From: Gammaproteobacteria bacterium
GTDB taxonomy: Bacteria; Pseudomonadota; Gammaproteobacteria; Pseudomonadales; Azotimanducaceae
NCBI GenBank assembly: GCA_009837725.1
Contig: VXSY01000133.1
Coordinates: 1-36,765, forward strand
Reading direction: 5' to 3'
DNA length: 36,765 bases
Of this stretch, positions 22,953 to 31,584 are shown in pieces. The notes beneath the pieces are model-generated. The model searched no databases. It had not been told where the DNA came from and saw nothing but the letters and a program-made list of their open reading frames with translations. The position numbers and the translations under genes were made by a program. Numbering within the stretch: the stretch's first letter is position 1; each line of letters begins with the position of its first letter.

Positions 22953-25820
22953 TCATGGCCTCAGGCTGTAGGAGACCTCCACGCCCACCAGTCTTGGCTC
23001 CGACACTTGGGCGGTGCGGCGGTAGCCGTCCACGGCGCCGTGGCGGAGGATTTGGCGGATGCCGATCTTGTCGAAGACGTTGTGGACGAAGCCGGTCACG
23101 GTCCATTCGGTCGACGGGCTGGTCCACGTGGCGCGCAAGTCGAGGCGATCGTAGGCCGGGGCCTTGTCGAGTTCGGATTCGTAGGCGGCGAAGTACACGT
23201 CCGAAATGTAGGCCCAGCTCGCGAGTGCCTCGACGGCGCCGGATGCGCCTAGATCGAAGCGGTAGCTGGCGAAGACGCTGGCCTTGTTCTCCGGCACTTG
23301 CAGGAGTTGGTTGCCCTTGATGTCGCGGGAGCGGTCGGCGTTGTTGGCAAGGTTGTAGAGCACCTGCGGCACCGTCGGGTCTGCGCCGTCGATGATGACG
23401 AACGACTCGGTGTACTCCGAGTTCGTGAGGCTGAAGTTGCCGCCGAAGGTGAGCTCCGCCGTCGGCAGCCAGAGCACTTCGAACTCAAGCCCGGTCACCC
23501 TCGCGCCGGGGGCTGCCTCCACCGACGTCGTGGACGAGACGCCGATGGCGCACACGCTCGAGAGGCTGTCGAGCCCAAGTTGGGGCGGGCAGGCCTCCTC
23601 GGTGCGGGTGTGAATCGCGTCGTAGTCATACAGATACACCGAGCCATTGAGCTGCAAGGTGCGGTTTTGGAACTGTCCCTTGTAGCCGAGCTCGTAGGCG
23701 ATGAGTTCCTCCGGCTCGTAGGTGGGCGTCTGGCTGAAGAAGGTGAGGTTGAAGCCGCCCGAGCGGTAGCCCGTGGTGACGTTGGCGTAGATCTTCGAGC
23801 GCTCGTCGGTGGCGTAGTCGAGATTCAGCCGCAGCGTGGTCTTCTCGTCGCGCCGCGCCAGATGCCGATGGGCGCCGAAGGTGATGGGCGTTCCGCCAAG
23901 CCATGGCTCGACGAGCCCCGTGGGTTGCAGGGTCGCCGGATCAAGCGCGCCGCGCAGCACGTTGGCGACGCCGAGCGGAATGCCTAGGGCGTTGAGCACG
24001 CCCATGGTCTCGGAGTACTGCACGTAGTCCTCGCTGCCCATGACGTCGTCGTAGGCATAGCGCACGCCGGCGGTGAGGGAGAGGTTCTCGCTCATGTCCC
24101 ACACGCCCTGGGTGTAGATGGCGAACGCTTCCCGCTCGGTCTTGTTGTTGCCATGCAGGTCGCTGCCGGTGGTTTCGATGCCGTGCTTCACGGAGCCGAG
24201 GGTGGCGTCGCCGAGCCAGGTGCCGACGGCGCCGGTAAAGACGCCTTCCTCGTAGCCGGCCGCCTGCGCCAGTTCGCGCGCCGTGTAGGAATGCACCGGG
24301 GTGGGGAGCCCCGCGAGGAACATCAGCGGCGGATCGCCGGGAACCGCGCCCGGGGCTGCCGCGGCGAGAATGCCGTCCATGCCCCAGTTTGGGTCGGTGA
24401 ACTGCGGCGAGCCGGTTGAGCTGTAGAAGTCGTAGCGCTGGTCGATGGTGGCCTCGTAGAAGAAGACCCCGGAGGTGAAGGAGAGTTCGGGCGTCAGGTC
24501 CCAGAAGAGCTGGAGCTCCTGCGAGACGTACTCCGCCTCGTGGTTGACGTAGAAGGAGCGGTCGTCAGTTACGCTTGCGGTGGAGTCGTCGTCGGTGATG
24601 CGATGGTAGATGAGGTCGTTGTAGCCGAAGATGTACTTGAAGGTCGTGGTGTCGTTCAAGGCCCACTCGAACTCCGCCTGATTGCCTTGCTGGTCGAAGA
24701 TTTCGGAGTTGAGGCCGTTGGTGTAGGCGCATAGGTCCGCGCCCTTGATGTCTTCGCGGTCGAGGAACACGCATTCGGCGGGGTCCAGCGTCACGTCGCG
24801 ACCGTGGTTGGGGAACCCGGAGCCGCCGGACGGGTCGATGCCGGGGCGGATGCGCTGTGCGAGCAGTTCCGCACCGGTGGTTGGGTTTGTGTAGCGCAGC
24901 ACCGGCATGCGCGGATCGAGGAACGCCGAATCGAGCGGATTGACGACGCTGGCGTCCACGGCGCGGATGCCGTGTGCCTGCACGGTGTAATTGCGTAGGC
25001 CATCCCCGCCGGGAATGATGTTGTTCTCGCCCACCAGCACGATCAGGCCGCCGCCGTCGGCGCCGCCGAAGACGCGGTCCACGTCGGCCTTGTTGCTGCG
25101 CACGTTCAGCGTCATGGCGTCGTTGATGCGCCACTCGAACTGCAGCGCGACGTTGGTTTCGTCACCGCTGTCGAGATCGGGGCCATCGCCGCGTTCCTCC
25201 ACCCAGCCGTCGTGCTGGCGGGAAGACACGGTGAGCCGGGAGGTGAGCACGTCCTCCACCAGCGGCCCGGAGATGGCGCCATAGAGGTCGCGGGTGCCGT
25301 AGGTGCCGAGCACGGTTCGGCCCAAGAGCTCGAACTCGTCGGTGGGCTTGCGGTAGATGAAGTTCATGGCGCCGCCGACGGCGTTGCGGCCATACAGGGT
25401 GCCCTGCGGCCCGCGCAGCACCTCGATGCGATCCATGTCCCAGAACGAGCCGATGGTGGCGGTGTAGAGGTCTTCGGAATAGACCCCGTTCATGTAGGTG
25501 GCGACACCAGGGTCGCCGCCCAGGTTGCGGAAGTTGCGCCCAACGCCGCGGATGGCGGAGTCGTAGGGCTGGATCGTGGTGGCGGGCACCAGATTCTGCA
25601 GGTCTGACTGATTGCGGATTCCGAAGTCGTCGATCATTTCCTCCGTAAAGGCGGTGATCGAGATGGACGTGTCTTGGATGGAGGCTTCTTTCCGTTCTGC
25701 CGTGACGGTGATTTCTTCGATCTGGCGGCTCTCCTCGGCCGCAAGGAGCGGTGGCGAAAAGAGGGCGAGAGACGCCGAGGAGATGATGCGAAGCGAAAGC
25801 AGCGAGGCACGATTCGACAT
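22953..25820 (-). CDS. TonB-dependent outer-membrane receptor
   Basis: These receptors import siderophores, vitamins, sugars or aromatic compounds across the outer membrane with TonB energy. The 955-residue product has a signal peptide (SSASLALFSPPLLAAEE), a TonB-box-like EEITVTAERKE, the plug domain (DLQNLVPATTI, DRIEVLRGPQGTLYGRNAVG, GGAMNFIYRKP) and a large beta-barrel with repeated aromatic strands such as KIYANVTTGYRSGGFNLTFF. The end VGVEVSYSLRP is a barrel strand. ATG 25820 was chosen because it gives a normal signal peptide and has AGAGG upstream. The family is of the broad 'TBDT, catecholate or sphingomonad-like' type; the substrate is unknown. It is divergent from the dioxygenase gene. 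Confidence 0.93.
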   Translation of the reverse strand: MSNRASLLSLRIISSASLALFSPPLLAAEESRQIEEITVTAERKEASIQDTSISITAFTEEMIDDFGIRNQSDLQNLVPATTIQPYDSAIRGVGRNFRNLGGDPGVATYMNGVYSEDLYTATIGSFWDMDRIEVLRGPQGTLYGRNAVGGAMNFIYRKPTDEFELLGRTVLGTYGTRDLYGAISGPLVEDVLTSRLTVSSRQHDGWVEERGDGPDLDSGDETNVALQFEWRINDAMTLNVRSNKADVDRVFGGADGGGLIVLVGENNIIPGGDGLRNYTVQAHGIRAVDASVVNPLDSAFLDPRMPVLRYTNPTTGAELLAQRIRPGIDPSGGSGFPNHGRDVTLDPAECVFLDREDIKGADLCAYTNGLNSEIFDQQGNQAEFEWALNDTTTFKYIFGYNDLIYHRITDDDSTASVTDDRSFYVNHEAEYVSQELQLFWDLTPELSFTSGVFFYEATIDQRYDFYSSTGSPQFTDPNWGMDGILAAAAPGAVPGDPPLMFLAGLPTPVHSYTARELAQAAGYEEGVFTGAVGTWLGDATLGSVKHGIETTGSDLHGNNKTEREAFAIYTQGVWDMSENLSLTAGVRYAYDDVMGSEDYVQYSETMGVLNALGIPLGVANVLRGALDPATLQPTGLVEPWLGGTPITFGAHRHLARRDEKTTLRLNLDYATDERSKIYANVTTGYRSGGFNLTFFSQTPTYEPEELIAYELGYKGQFQNRTLQLNGSVYLYDYDAIHTRTEEACPPQLGLDSLSSVCAIGVSSTTSVEAAPGARVTGLEFEVLWLPTAELTFGGNFSLTNSEYTESFVIIDGADPTVPQVLYNLANNADRSRDIKGNQLLQVPENKASVFASYRFDLGASGAVEALASWAYISDVYFAAYESELDKAPAYDRLDLRATWTSPSTEWTVTGFVHNVFDKIGIRQILRHGAVDGYRRTAQVSEPRLVGVEVSYSLRP

Positions 25821-26077
25821 TTTTGGAACCTCTGCGGCCGGTTGCCGGAGGCGGGCCGCTCGATTTGTGAGACCACGGAGCAAGTACACGCCTAGTCGGA
25901 CGGCAGTTCGACCCTTTCCCGCACCTGCTCTGCCGGCCGCGACTATGCACTAATTTGACGCATTTTGATGCGGAATGTTCCGGTATGTGGGGCAGACTTG
26001 GGGATGTCGCGCTTCCTCCTATGGGACAAATCGAGCAACACGTTGATGATTCGAAGATTTGACTCGAAGCGAGGGCC
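25821..26077. other. Divergent intergenic region (promoter-bearing), left part
   Basis: The gap between the TonB-dependent receptor and the dioxygenase, 25821-26342, has no supported gene. Open frames on the plus strand run into the dioxygenase but are not conserved-looking. It should contain both divergent promoters. I found no clear operator palindrome in this part; the right part holds the MITE-like element. Confidence 0.45.
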
Positions 26078-26190
26078 CTCGGAGGGAAGGCATCCTGCCT
26101 TCCCTAAAGCGCCGACAGGCGCTTTTCCATCTGCCAAGGAAACGCGCGCGCTGGTGCGCGCCAGGGAAGGCAGGATGCCTTCCCTCCGAG
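26078..26190. repeat. MITE-like element with 28-bp perfect inverted ends
   Basis: Positions 26078-26105 and 26163-26190 are perfect 28-bp inverted repeats; each is also self-complementary (AGGGAAGGCA/TGCCTTCCCT). The 57-bp interior has another hairpin (AAGCGCC/GGCGCTT) and a GCGCGC/GCGCGC pair. No coding capacity is present. Similar but GGAGGGCG-based palindromes form family B at 781-813 and 33615-33954. Confidence 0.8.
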
Positions 26191-26342
26191 GAGCCCCGCG
26201 GCCTGTTCCCTGCGTCGGCGCTCCGGCGTCCTCGGCGGGCCGAACTCCAAAGCCGGGCCGCGCCGCTATACTCGCTCGGTGGTGCCGGAGGCGGTGTCGG
26301 CCAAGGCACCTCATGCGGATGCGAAGGAGGAGTGAGGGGAAC

Positions 26343-27575
26343 ATGGCGACGGCGAGTGCAGCGCTTGAGTCTCGGCATCAGCCGGCGGGGGAGTTCAATC
26401 CTCGGGTCACTACGTTCGAGCGGCCGGCGCATCACTACAGCTATCTCTACACCTCCGAGGGCGATTGGCTGGCATCCGATGGCGAGACCCTGCACCTGCA
26501 GGAGCATGTGGACGACGCCGCTCTTTGGGATGTCGAAGGTGACGGTTTCGTCCATGCAGTGACCGGCCTTGAGCTCGCTGCGTCGGCGAAGGAGGTCCAC
26601 AGCGCTTGCCGGCTGACATTGGGCGGTGCCGGCGTTGGTGCAGACGGCTCGCTCGGTGAAGCAGCCGATTTCACGGTTGGTCATGGCCCTGCGCAACTGC
26701 CTTCGGAATCCCTGCGCATCCTGCGCGAACAAGGCTGGGTGGCGCTCACCTGCATTCTCGAACCGGACGTGGTGGACGGCTTGCAGCAGGTCGGCTGCGT
26801 GGACGCCTACGAAGGCCGCACCCCGGTGCGCGAGACGCCGCTGGTGCAGCATCCTGCGGTGGCGAAGATGACCGCCGAGCCGGTCTCGCTTTGGCTCACA
26901 CGCCAGTACATGCACACGAACGACATCCGGCTCGGCCACGCGCCGGGCATCACGGCGCTGACCAAGGACGATGGCGAGCGCGAGGTGCAGGGCTGGCACA
27001 CCGACTTTCCGTATCTCTGGGGCACCGGCGACCGCGTGCCGCTGCCATCCGGTGACCTGGTGCTCGGCATGCAGCGCAATGTCTGTGTCTCTGACTTCAC
27101 GCGCACGAACGGCGGCACCCTGTTCAAGCTCGGCAGCCACGCCACCGCCGCGCCGCCGCCGGAGGAATGGGGCATTTCGCGACACACCTACCGCAAGGGG
27201 CATCGGGCCAAGTTCGATTTGCCGTACAGCGGTCCGGAGTCCGATCTGATCGAGGCGCCGGCCGGCACCATCATCCTCTACGACGCAAGGACATGGCACC
27301 GCGCCGGCATGAACTTCACCGACAACAAGCGCGGCGCCCAGATTCAGGCCATCATCCCCGGCTTCATCGTGCCGTTCATGGACACCAGCGCCACGTACAA
27401 GGCGTTCTTGGCGAGTGCGGCGTACCACGGCGTGACCGAGCGCGAGCGACGCGAGGTGGAGCGGTTGATGGTGCAGAAGATCGTGGGCCCGGCCGGGGTG
27501 TTCGCCATCACGATCGACGAAGAACTCACCGAACGGGCTCGCCGGCGGCGCGACGATCGCGAGTCGTTGTATTGA
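26343..27575 (+). CDS. Phytanoyl-CoA dioxygenase (PhyH) family protein
   Basis: PhyH-type enzymes are non-haem Fe(II), 2-oxoglutarate-dependent hydroxylases. The 410-residue product carries the 2-His-1-carboxylate triad in a jelly-roll core: GWHTDFPYLWG supplies H219 and D221 and ARTWHRAGMN supplies H319; the nearby NKRGAQIQA has the basic residue expected for 2-oxoglutarate. An N-terminal segment of about 150 residues before LPSESLRILREQGWVAL is not typical of the family and may be a separate domain. ATG 26343 follows GAGGGG at about 26333. Its place beside a TonB-dependent receptor and a VOC protein suggests hydroxylation of an imported hydrophobic or aromatic compound, an inference. Confidence 0.85.
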   Translation: MATASAALESRHQPAGEFNPRVTTFERPAHHYSYLYTSEGDWLASDGETLHLQEHVDDAALWDVEGDGFVHAVTGLELAASAKEVHSACRLTLGGAGVGADGSLGEAADFTVGHGPAQLPSESLRILREQGWVALTCILEPDVVDGLQQVGCVDAYEGRTPVRETPLVQHPAVAKMTAEPVSLWLTRQYMHTNDIRLGHAPGITALTKDDGEREVQGWHTDFPYLWGTGDRVPLPSGDLVLGMQRNVCVSDFTRTNGGTLFKLGSHATAAPPPEEWGISRHTYRKGHRAKFDLPYSGPESDLIEAPAGTIILYDARTWHRAGMNFTDNKRGAQIQAIIPGFIVPFMDTSATYKAFLASAAYHGVTERERREVERLMVQKIVGPAGVFAITIDEELTERARRRRDDRESLY

Positions 27576-27610
27576 GCGTCGGGGCGGCCACGGCCCGCTT
27601 CGGGCGGGGG

Positions 27611-28384
27611 ATGGCCCGTGCAGCCGCCGTGCTGCTTGCGGGTTGGGCGAGTGCCGTTGAGCGGGTTTCTTTCGAGGTAGGCGCTGGCGTCCTGTCGGTG
27701 GAATCGACGCGATTTCAGGATGTGCAAGCGGCTGATGCCACCGAACTGCCCGTGCTCTATGGTGGCCCGGCTCGGTTCACGGATGGGAGATACGACCGCG
27801 GCCCGGAACTGCGCCTTGGCGTCGGCTATCGGCCCCTGCCGCGCCTTCGTGCCGGCTTGGAACTTGCGGCAACGCCGGGCGTCGACTTCCGCGGCAATGC
27901 CAACTACCTGCGCTCTGGCGACGAACAGCCATCTGCGGCGGAGCTTTCTGTCCGTCGTTTGCTGCTGACGGCAACGTGGGATGTGTTCTCGTGGCGCTTC
28001 GGCGGTGCTGGCCCGGCTTCACGCCTCTATGTCGGCGGCGGCTACGGCGCCACCGGTTACCGCCTCACGGACTTCGTGCAGCGGTTTCCCGCCTTGCGCC
28101 AGGGCCCGAATGGCGAAATCGCTCTCACGGCACTCCCTTCCGGCAGCGACCGAGAAGCCACGTTCTCGCTCACGACCGGCGTCGCCATCCCCCTCAAGGG
28201 CCCTTGGGAACTGGACTTCGCCTACCGCTACACCGACGGCGGCAATGTCGAGACCGACCTCGGAGACATCGACATCGTCCGCTATCGAGCAGATGGAACC
28301 CGCCGCGACCTCGCCATCCCCATCGACCGCACCGCCGGCGAATACCGCTCGCACACCCTTTCGGCAACCCTGCGCTGGCGCTAG
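27611..28384 (+). CDS. Outer-membrane beta-barrel protein, unknown function
   Basis: The 257-residue product has a signal peptide (MARAAAVLLAGWASAVE) and alternating-strand sequence typical of an 8-10-stranded barrel: RYDRGPELRLGVGYRPLPRL, LRAGLELAATPG, SRLYVGGGYGATGYRLTDFV, SLTTGVAIPLKGPWELDFAYRYTDGG and the terminal strand YRSHTLSATLRWR, which ends in Arg rather than Phe. Some resemblance to OmpW/Opa-like small porins. The start is 35 nt after the dioxygenase stop, with GGGCGGGGG before ATG 27611; the two are probably co-transcribed. Confidence 0.72.
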   Translation: MARAAAVLLAGWASAVERVSFEVGAGVLSVESTRFQDVQAADATELPVLYGGPARFTDGRYDRGPELRLGVGYRPLPRLRAGLELAATPGVDFRGNANYLRSGDEQPSAAELSVRRLLLTATWDVFSWRFGGAGPASRLYVGGGYGATGYRLTDFVQRFPALRQGPNGEIALTALPSGSDREATFSLTTGVAIPLKGPWELDFAYRYTDGGNVETDLGDIDIVRYRADGTRRDLAIPIDRTAGEYRSHTLSATLRWR

Positions 28385-28394
28385 CGTGCTCTAC

Positions 28395-28500
28395 GAGCGC
28401 GTTGGCAGTTGCTTCGCAACTGCTGGCCTACGGGTTCGCTTGCGCTCACCCTCCGGCTAGGAGCCAGCGCCGTTTCCTACGGCGCAGCCTCCTAGCGCGG
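28395..28500 (+). repeat. Dispersed repeat family A, forward copy
   Basis: GCGCGTTGGCAGTTGCTTCG, then the complement CAACTGCTGGCC, a TTCGCTTGCGCTCACC block and the hairpin GGCTAGGAGCCAGCGCCGTT...ACGGCGC...CTCCTAG repeat the module order of the copy at 19527. It lies between the beta-barrel gene and the convergent DUF1993 gene and could double as a transcription end. Confidence 0.8.
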
Positions 28501-28552
28501 TCTCTCGGCGGCACGCAGAACGGCCTTCGGCCAGAGGAACCGTGCGCCTTGC

Positions 28553-29071
28553 TTACCGCTTCAGCCGCATCCGCCCCAGGAAGTCGCCTTTGCCAATGGG
28601 CGTGCCCTTCATGCGCAGCATGTCGTAGGTGGTGGTGGCGTGGAAGTAGAAGTTGGGCAGGGAGAACGTCAACAGAAAGTCCTCCGCCACGAAAGGCATG
28701 GCGCGGCTGCCCATGCGGAACTCCATCTCCTTGCCGGCGAGGGCGTTCACCGTGTCCGCCGAGTAATCGGCCAGTGCCTTGCGGGCATCCGCCACCATGT
28801 CGCGCAAACCGCCGTAGTCGAGGTCGTTCATGGTGGGCGGGCTGAAGACGCCAGCCTCGACGCCCTGAATCGCGCCGAGCGAGTGGTGGGTCACGGAGAT
28901 GAGTTGGAAGCGGAATGGCAGCATGTCGTCGATCAGCCGCATCTCGACCACTTCGCCGAGATCGATGCCGTTCGCCTCGCAATGCTCGCGCCCCTTGTCG
29001 AGGACGCCTTCCACGGAACTCAGGATTTGAAGATAGGTGCCGACACTGGCGTCGTACAGCGAAACGGGCAT
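28553..29071 (-). CDS. DUF1993 family protein
   Basis: A 172-residue protein of the DUF1993 family: MPVSLYDASVGTYLQIL, LDKGREHCEANGI, MLPFRFQLISVTHHS and the C-terminal SLPNFYFHATTTYDMLRMKG match its pattern. The fold is a DinB-like four-helix bundle; no enzyme activity is established. GGAGG lies 8 nt before ATG 29071. It is divergent from the nitroreductase-like gene. Confidence 0.85.
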   Translation of the reverse strand: MPVSLYDASVGTYLQILSSVEGVLDKGREHCEANGIDLGEVVEMRLIDDMLPFRFQLISVTHHSLGAIQGVEAGVFSPPTMNDLDYGGLRDMVADARKALADYSADTVNALAGKEMEFRMGSRAMPFVAEDFLLTFSLPNFYFHATTTYDMLRMKGTPIGKGDFLGRMRLKR

Positions 29072-29278
29072 GGGTTTGCCTCCACAAATGGCAGGTTTTG
29101 GGTGAACGGTGCTGCGCGGTAAGCGCAGCCTCGCCGTCAGTGTAGCAGCCAGCACGGTCCGGCAGGGCTGCTCGGCGGGGAGCCTCGCGCCCGGTCATCG
29201 AGCGCAAGTGATTTCGCTTCGCTCACGCCGCTCGGATGGTGCAGAATGTGGCCGTCAATCGCTGCGCGCTTCGTCGCG

Positions 29279-29336
29279 GGCGCGAACTGCTGGCCTTCGT
29301 GCTCGCATTCGCTCGCAGCTACGGCTGCCAGCATGC
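29279..29336 (+). repeat. Dispersed repeat family A, forward copy (partial)
   Basis: GGGCGCGAACTGCTGGCCTT, then GTGCTCGCATTCGCTCGCAG and CTACGGCTGCCAGC match the central part of the family; the terminal hairpin module is absent. The 340-bp divergent gap 29072-29411 has no supported gene besides this repeat and must hold both start signals; GGAGG at 29402-29406 serves the ATG at 29412. Confidence 0.75.
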
Positions 29337-29411
29337 TGGACTTAGCCGCTGGCGCGGACAGTCCGACAGGCTGATAGCGCGGCAAGCCCGAAAGGCCGCT
29401 GGGAGGAAGGG

Positions 29412-29846
29412 ATGAGAATCGCGAAAATCCTCGGCATCGTGGCGCTGGTGTATGTGCTGCTCGTGACCGTGTTCGAGAGCCTGCTGGGCTACTTCCAGCC
29501 CCAAGGTCCGGGCACTCTGGTCATCACCACCACGGACGCCGACGGGAATCCTCACGATCGCGTGCTGTCCGAGCTCGAAAGTGACGGCAAGGCCTATGTG
29601 GCGGTGAACCACTGGCCGCGGGCTTGGTATGGCCATGTGCTGGCCAATCCAGAGGTCACGATCCGACGCGGCGAGGATCCCGTCGGGCAACCTCACACCG
29701 CCGTCGCCGTCGCCGGCGAGGAGGAGGTGAGGGTGGCTGCGGACAACCCCACCGGGGTCGTCTTCCGAATCCTCACCGGCTTTCCGCCGCGGCATTTCGT
29801 GCGGCTCGATCCGAAGGACGAAACCGCGCCATCGAGCGCCCCGTAA
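29412..29846 (+). CDS. DDN-like nitroreductase / deazaflavin-type family protein
   Basis: The 144-residue product starts with an N-terminal hydrophobic segment (IVALVYVLLVTVFESLLGYF) and has the split-barrel pattern of the DDN/DUF385 family: TLVITTTDADGNPHDRVLSE, YVAVNHWPRAWYGHVLANP and VRVAADNPTGVVFRIL with a terminal R-x-F-VRL. Members in actinobacteria use coenzyme F420; members in proteobacteria, where F420 is rarer, may use flavins or haem. The N-terminal anchor suggests a membrane location. Confidence 0.75.
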   Translation: MRIAKILGIVALVYVLLVTVFESLLGYFQPQGPGTLVITTTDADGNPHDRVLSELESDGKAYVAVNHWPRAWYGHVLANPEVTIRRGEDPVGQPHTAVAVAGEEEVRVAADNPTGVVFRILTGFPPRHFVRLDPKDETAPSSAP

Positions 29847-29860
29847 CGCGCACGAGCCCC

Positions 29861-30181
29861 TTAGGCAGCCGTTACGGCCGTTCCGCTGGCTGTGACCATG
29901 AGCATGCTGCCGCCCTGTCCCACCACCTCGTAGTCGAGGTCCACGCCGACCACGGCATTGCCGCCCAAGTCCTGCGCCGCGTATTCCATCTCTTCGAGCG
30001 CAATCTGGCGCGCTTTCTGCAACTCCTTCTCGTAGGAGGCGGAGCGGCCGCCGACGATGTCACGGATGCCGGCGAAGAAATCGCGGAAGATGTTGGCGCC
30101 GACGATGGCCTCGCCGGTGACGATGCCGTGGTAGTTGCGGATGGCCTTGCCTTCGATGTTCTGGGTGGTGGTGAGGATCAT
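29861..30181 (-). CDS. YbjQ/UPF0145 family protein
   Basis: The 106-residue product matches the YbjQ (heavy-metal-binding domain-like) family: [55 protein letters not shown] and [13 protein letters not shown]. Members form pentameric assemblies and have no firmly assigned role. ATG 30181 gives the usual N-terminus [11 protein letters not shown]; the open frame extends to 30244, but that part is not family-like. It is divergent from the CoA-transferase gene. Confidence 0.9.
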   Translation of the reverse strand: MILTTTQNIEGKAIRNYHGIVTGEAIVGANIFRDFFAGIRDIVGGRSASYEKELQKARQIALEEMEYAAQDLGGNAVVGVDLDYEVVGQGGSMLMVTASGTAVTAA

Positions 30182-30306
30182 GGGTTCGCCTTGGTTGCAG
30201 GAAGCCGCAAGGATGCGTGCCGACGCGGCAACCGGCAAGCCCAAGATTGGGCGATGAGTCCGGTGAGTCGTACACTCACCTGACGTTGCCGATTTGGGGG
30301 GATGAG

Positions 30307-31572
30307 ATGCCGGGACCGCTTGCCGATCTGCGTGTGGTGGAGCTCGCCACGGCCATTCAGGGGCCAGCGGTCGGGTTGCACTTTGCCAACATGGGCGCGG
30401 ATGTCATCAAGGTGGAACCGCCCATGGGCGATGCCAGTCGCTACCACCGGGGCGTCAACAACAAGCTGCCGGCGGATGCCTATACCTCGCAGTTCATCGC
30501 CATGAACAAGGGCAAGCGCTCGTTGGTGCTCGACTTGCACGTCGCGCCGGGCGCCGATGTGATGCATGCCCTGCTCGCCACGGCCGATGTCTTTATCAGC
30601 AACTACCGCGCCGAGGCCCTCGGCCGGATGACGCTGGACCCAGACGCCCTCTCCGAGCGCTATCCGAACCTGGTGGTGGGCCACGTCAACGGTTTCGGGC
30701 CGCACGGCCCGGACGCCGCCAAGGCCATGCTCGACGGCGCGGCCCAAGCCCGCGGCGGAATCGCCAGCATGACCGGTCAGCCCGGCGAGACCGCAACGCC
30801 GCCGGGCGCGGCCATTGCCGACCACGCCGGCGCCATGCAGCTCGCCCTCGCTTGCGTCACGGCGCTCGCAGCTCGGGCCGGGAACGGCCGCGGCCAGGTG
30901 GTGCGGACCTCCTCGCTCGGGGCACAGCTTTGGCTGCAGATGTGGGAGCTACAGCACTCGTTCCTCACCGGCACGCCGCTGTCCCGGGAAGGCGGACATC
31001 ACCCCAACATCAAGGCGCCCTATGGCATGTACACGTCCCAAGATGGCGTCGATGTGCTGTTCGTGGCGGCCATGACGGACGATGCCTGGAGCGAGTTCTG
31101 GATCTTTGCGGATCGCCCCGAAACCATCCTCATGGAGGAGTGGAACACGCCCGGCAAGCGCATCGGCGTGACGGGCGCGGACGACGGCGTGGCCGAGATT
31201 CGCGCCCTCATGCGGGACGCCTTCGCGAGCAAGCCGTGGCGCGAGTGGGAAGCCTTCTTCGCCACCCAGCCGGAGATCATCTGGGAGCGCGTGCGCGGCC
31301 ATGGCGACATTCCCACCGACCCGCAGAACGTGGCCAACGACTACGTCGTCGATCTGGACTTGCCGGTTAGCGGCACCACCCCAACCGTCGGCACCCTCAT
31401 GCACTTCAGCAGAACGCCGACGCCGCATCCGTCCCCGCCCCCTGCGCTCGGCGCCGACACCGCCGAAATCATGGCGGAACTTGGCTTCGACGACGAGACG
31501 GCAAACCGCGTGATGGCGCACGCAACCGCAACCCGCGACGCAATGCGCGCTGCCCTCCTAGGCGCAGACTGA
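30307..31572 (+). CDS. CaiB/BaiF (class III) CoA-transferase
   Basis: These enzymes move CoA between acids such as formate/oxalate, carnitine, bile acids or succinate and aromatic acids. The 421-residue product shows the family N-terminus [64 protein letters not shown] and [15 protein letters not shown]. The Asp nucleophile region follows (the loop after the GFG motif with SMTG). ATG 30307 fits family length. Its exact substrate cannot be read; the oxalyl-CoA-ligase-like gene is 23 kb away, so a link is only speculative. It ends 12 nt from the convergent luciferase-like gene. Confidence 0.9.
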   Translation: MPGPLADLRVVELATAIQGPAVGLHFANMGADVIKVEPPMGDASRYHRGVNNKLPADAYTSQFIAMNKGKRSLVLDLHVAPGADVMHALLATADVFISNYRAEALGRMTLDPDALSERYPNLVVGHVNGFGPHGPDAAKAMLDGAAQARGGIASMTGQPGETATPPGAAIADHAGAMQLALACVTALAARAGNGRGQVVRTSSLGAQLWLQMWELQHSFLTGTPLSREGGHHPNIKAPYGMYTSQDGVDVLFVAAMTDDAWSEFWIFADRPETILMEEWNTPGKRIGVTGADDGVAEIRALMRDAFASKPWREWEAFFATQPEIIWERVRGHGDIPTDPQNVANDYVVDLDLPVSGTTPTVGTLMHFSRTPTPHPSPPPALGADTAEIMAELGFDDETANRVMAHATATRDAMRAALLGAD

Positions 31573-31584
31573 CAACCCCTCGCC

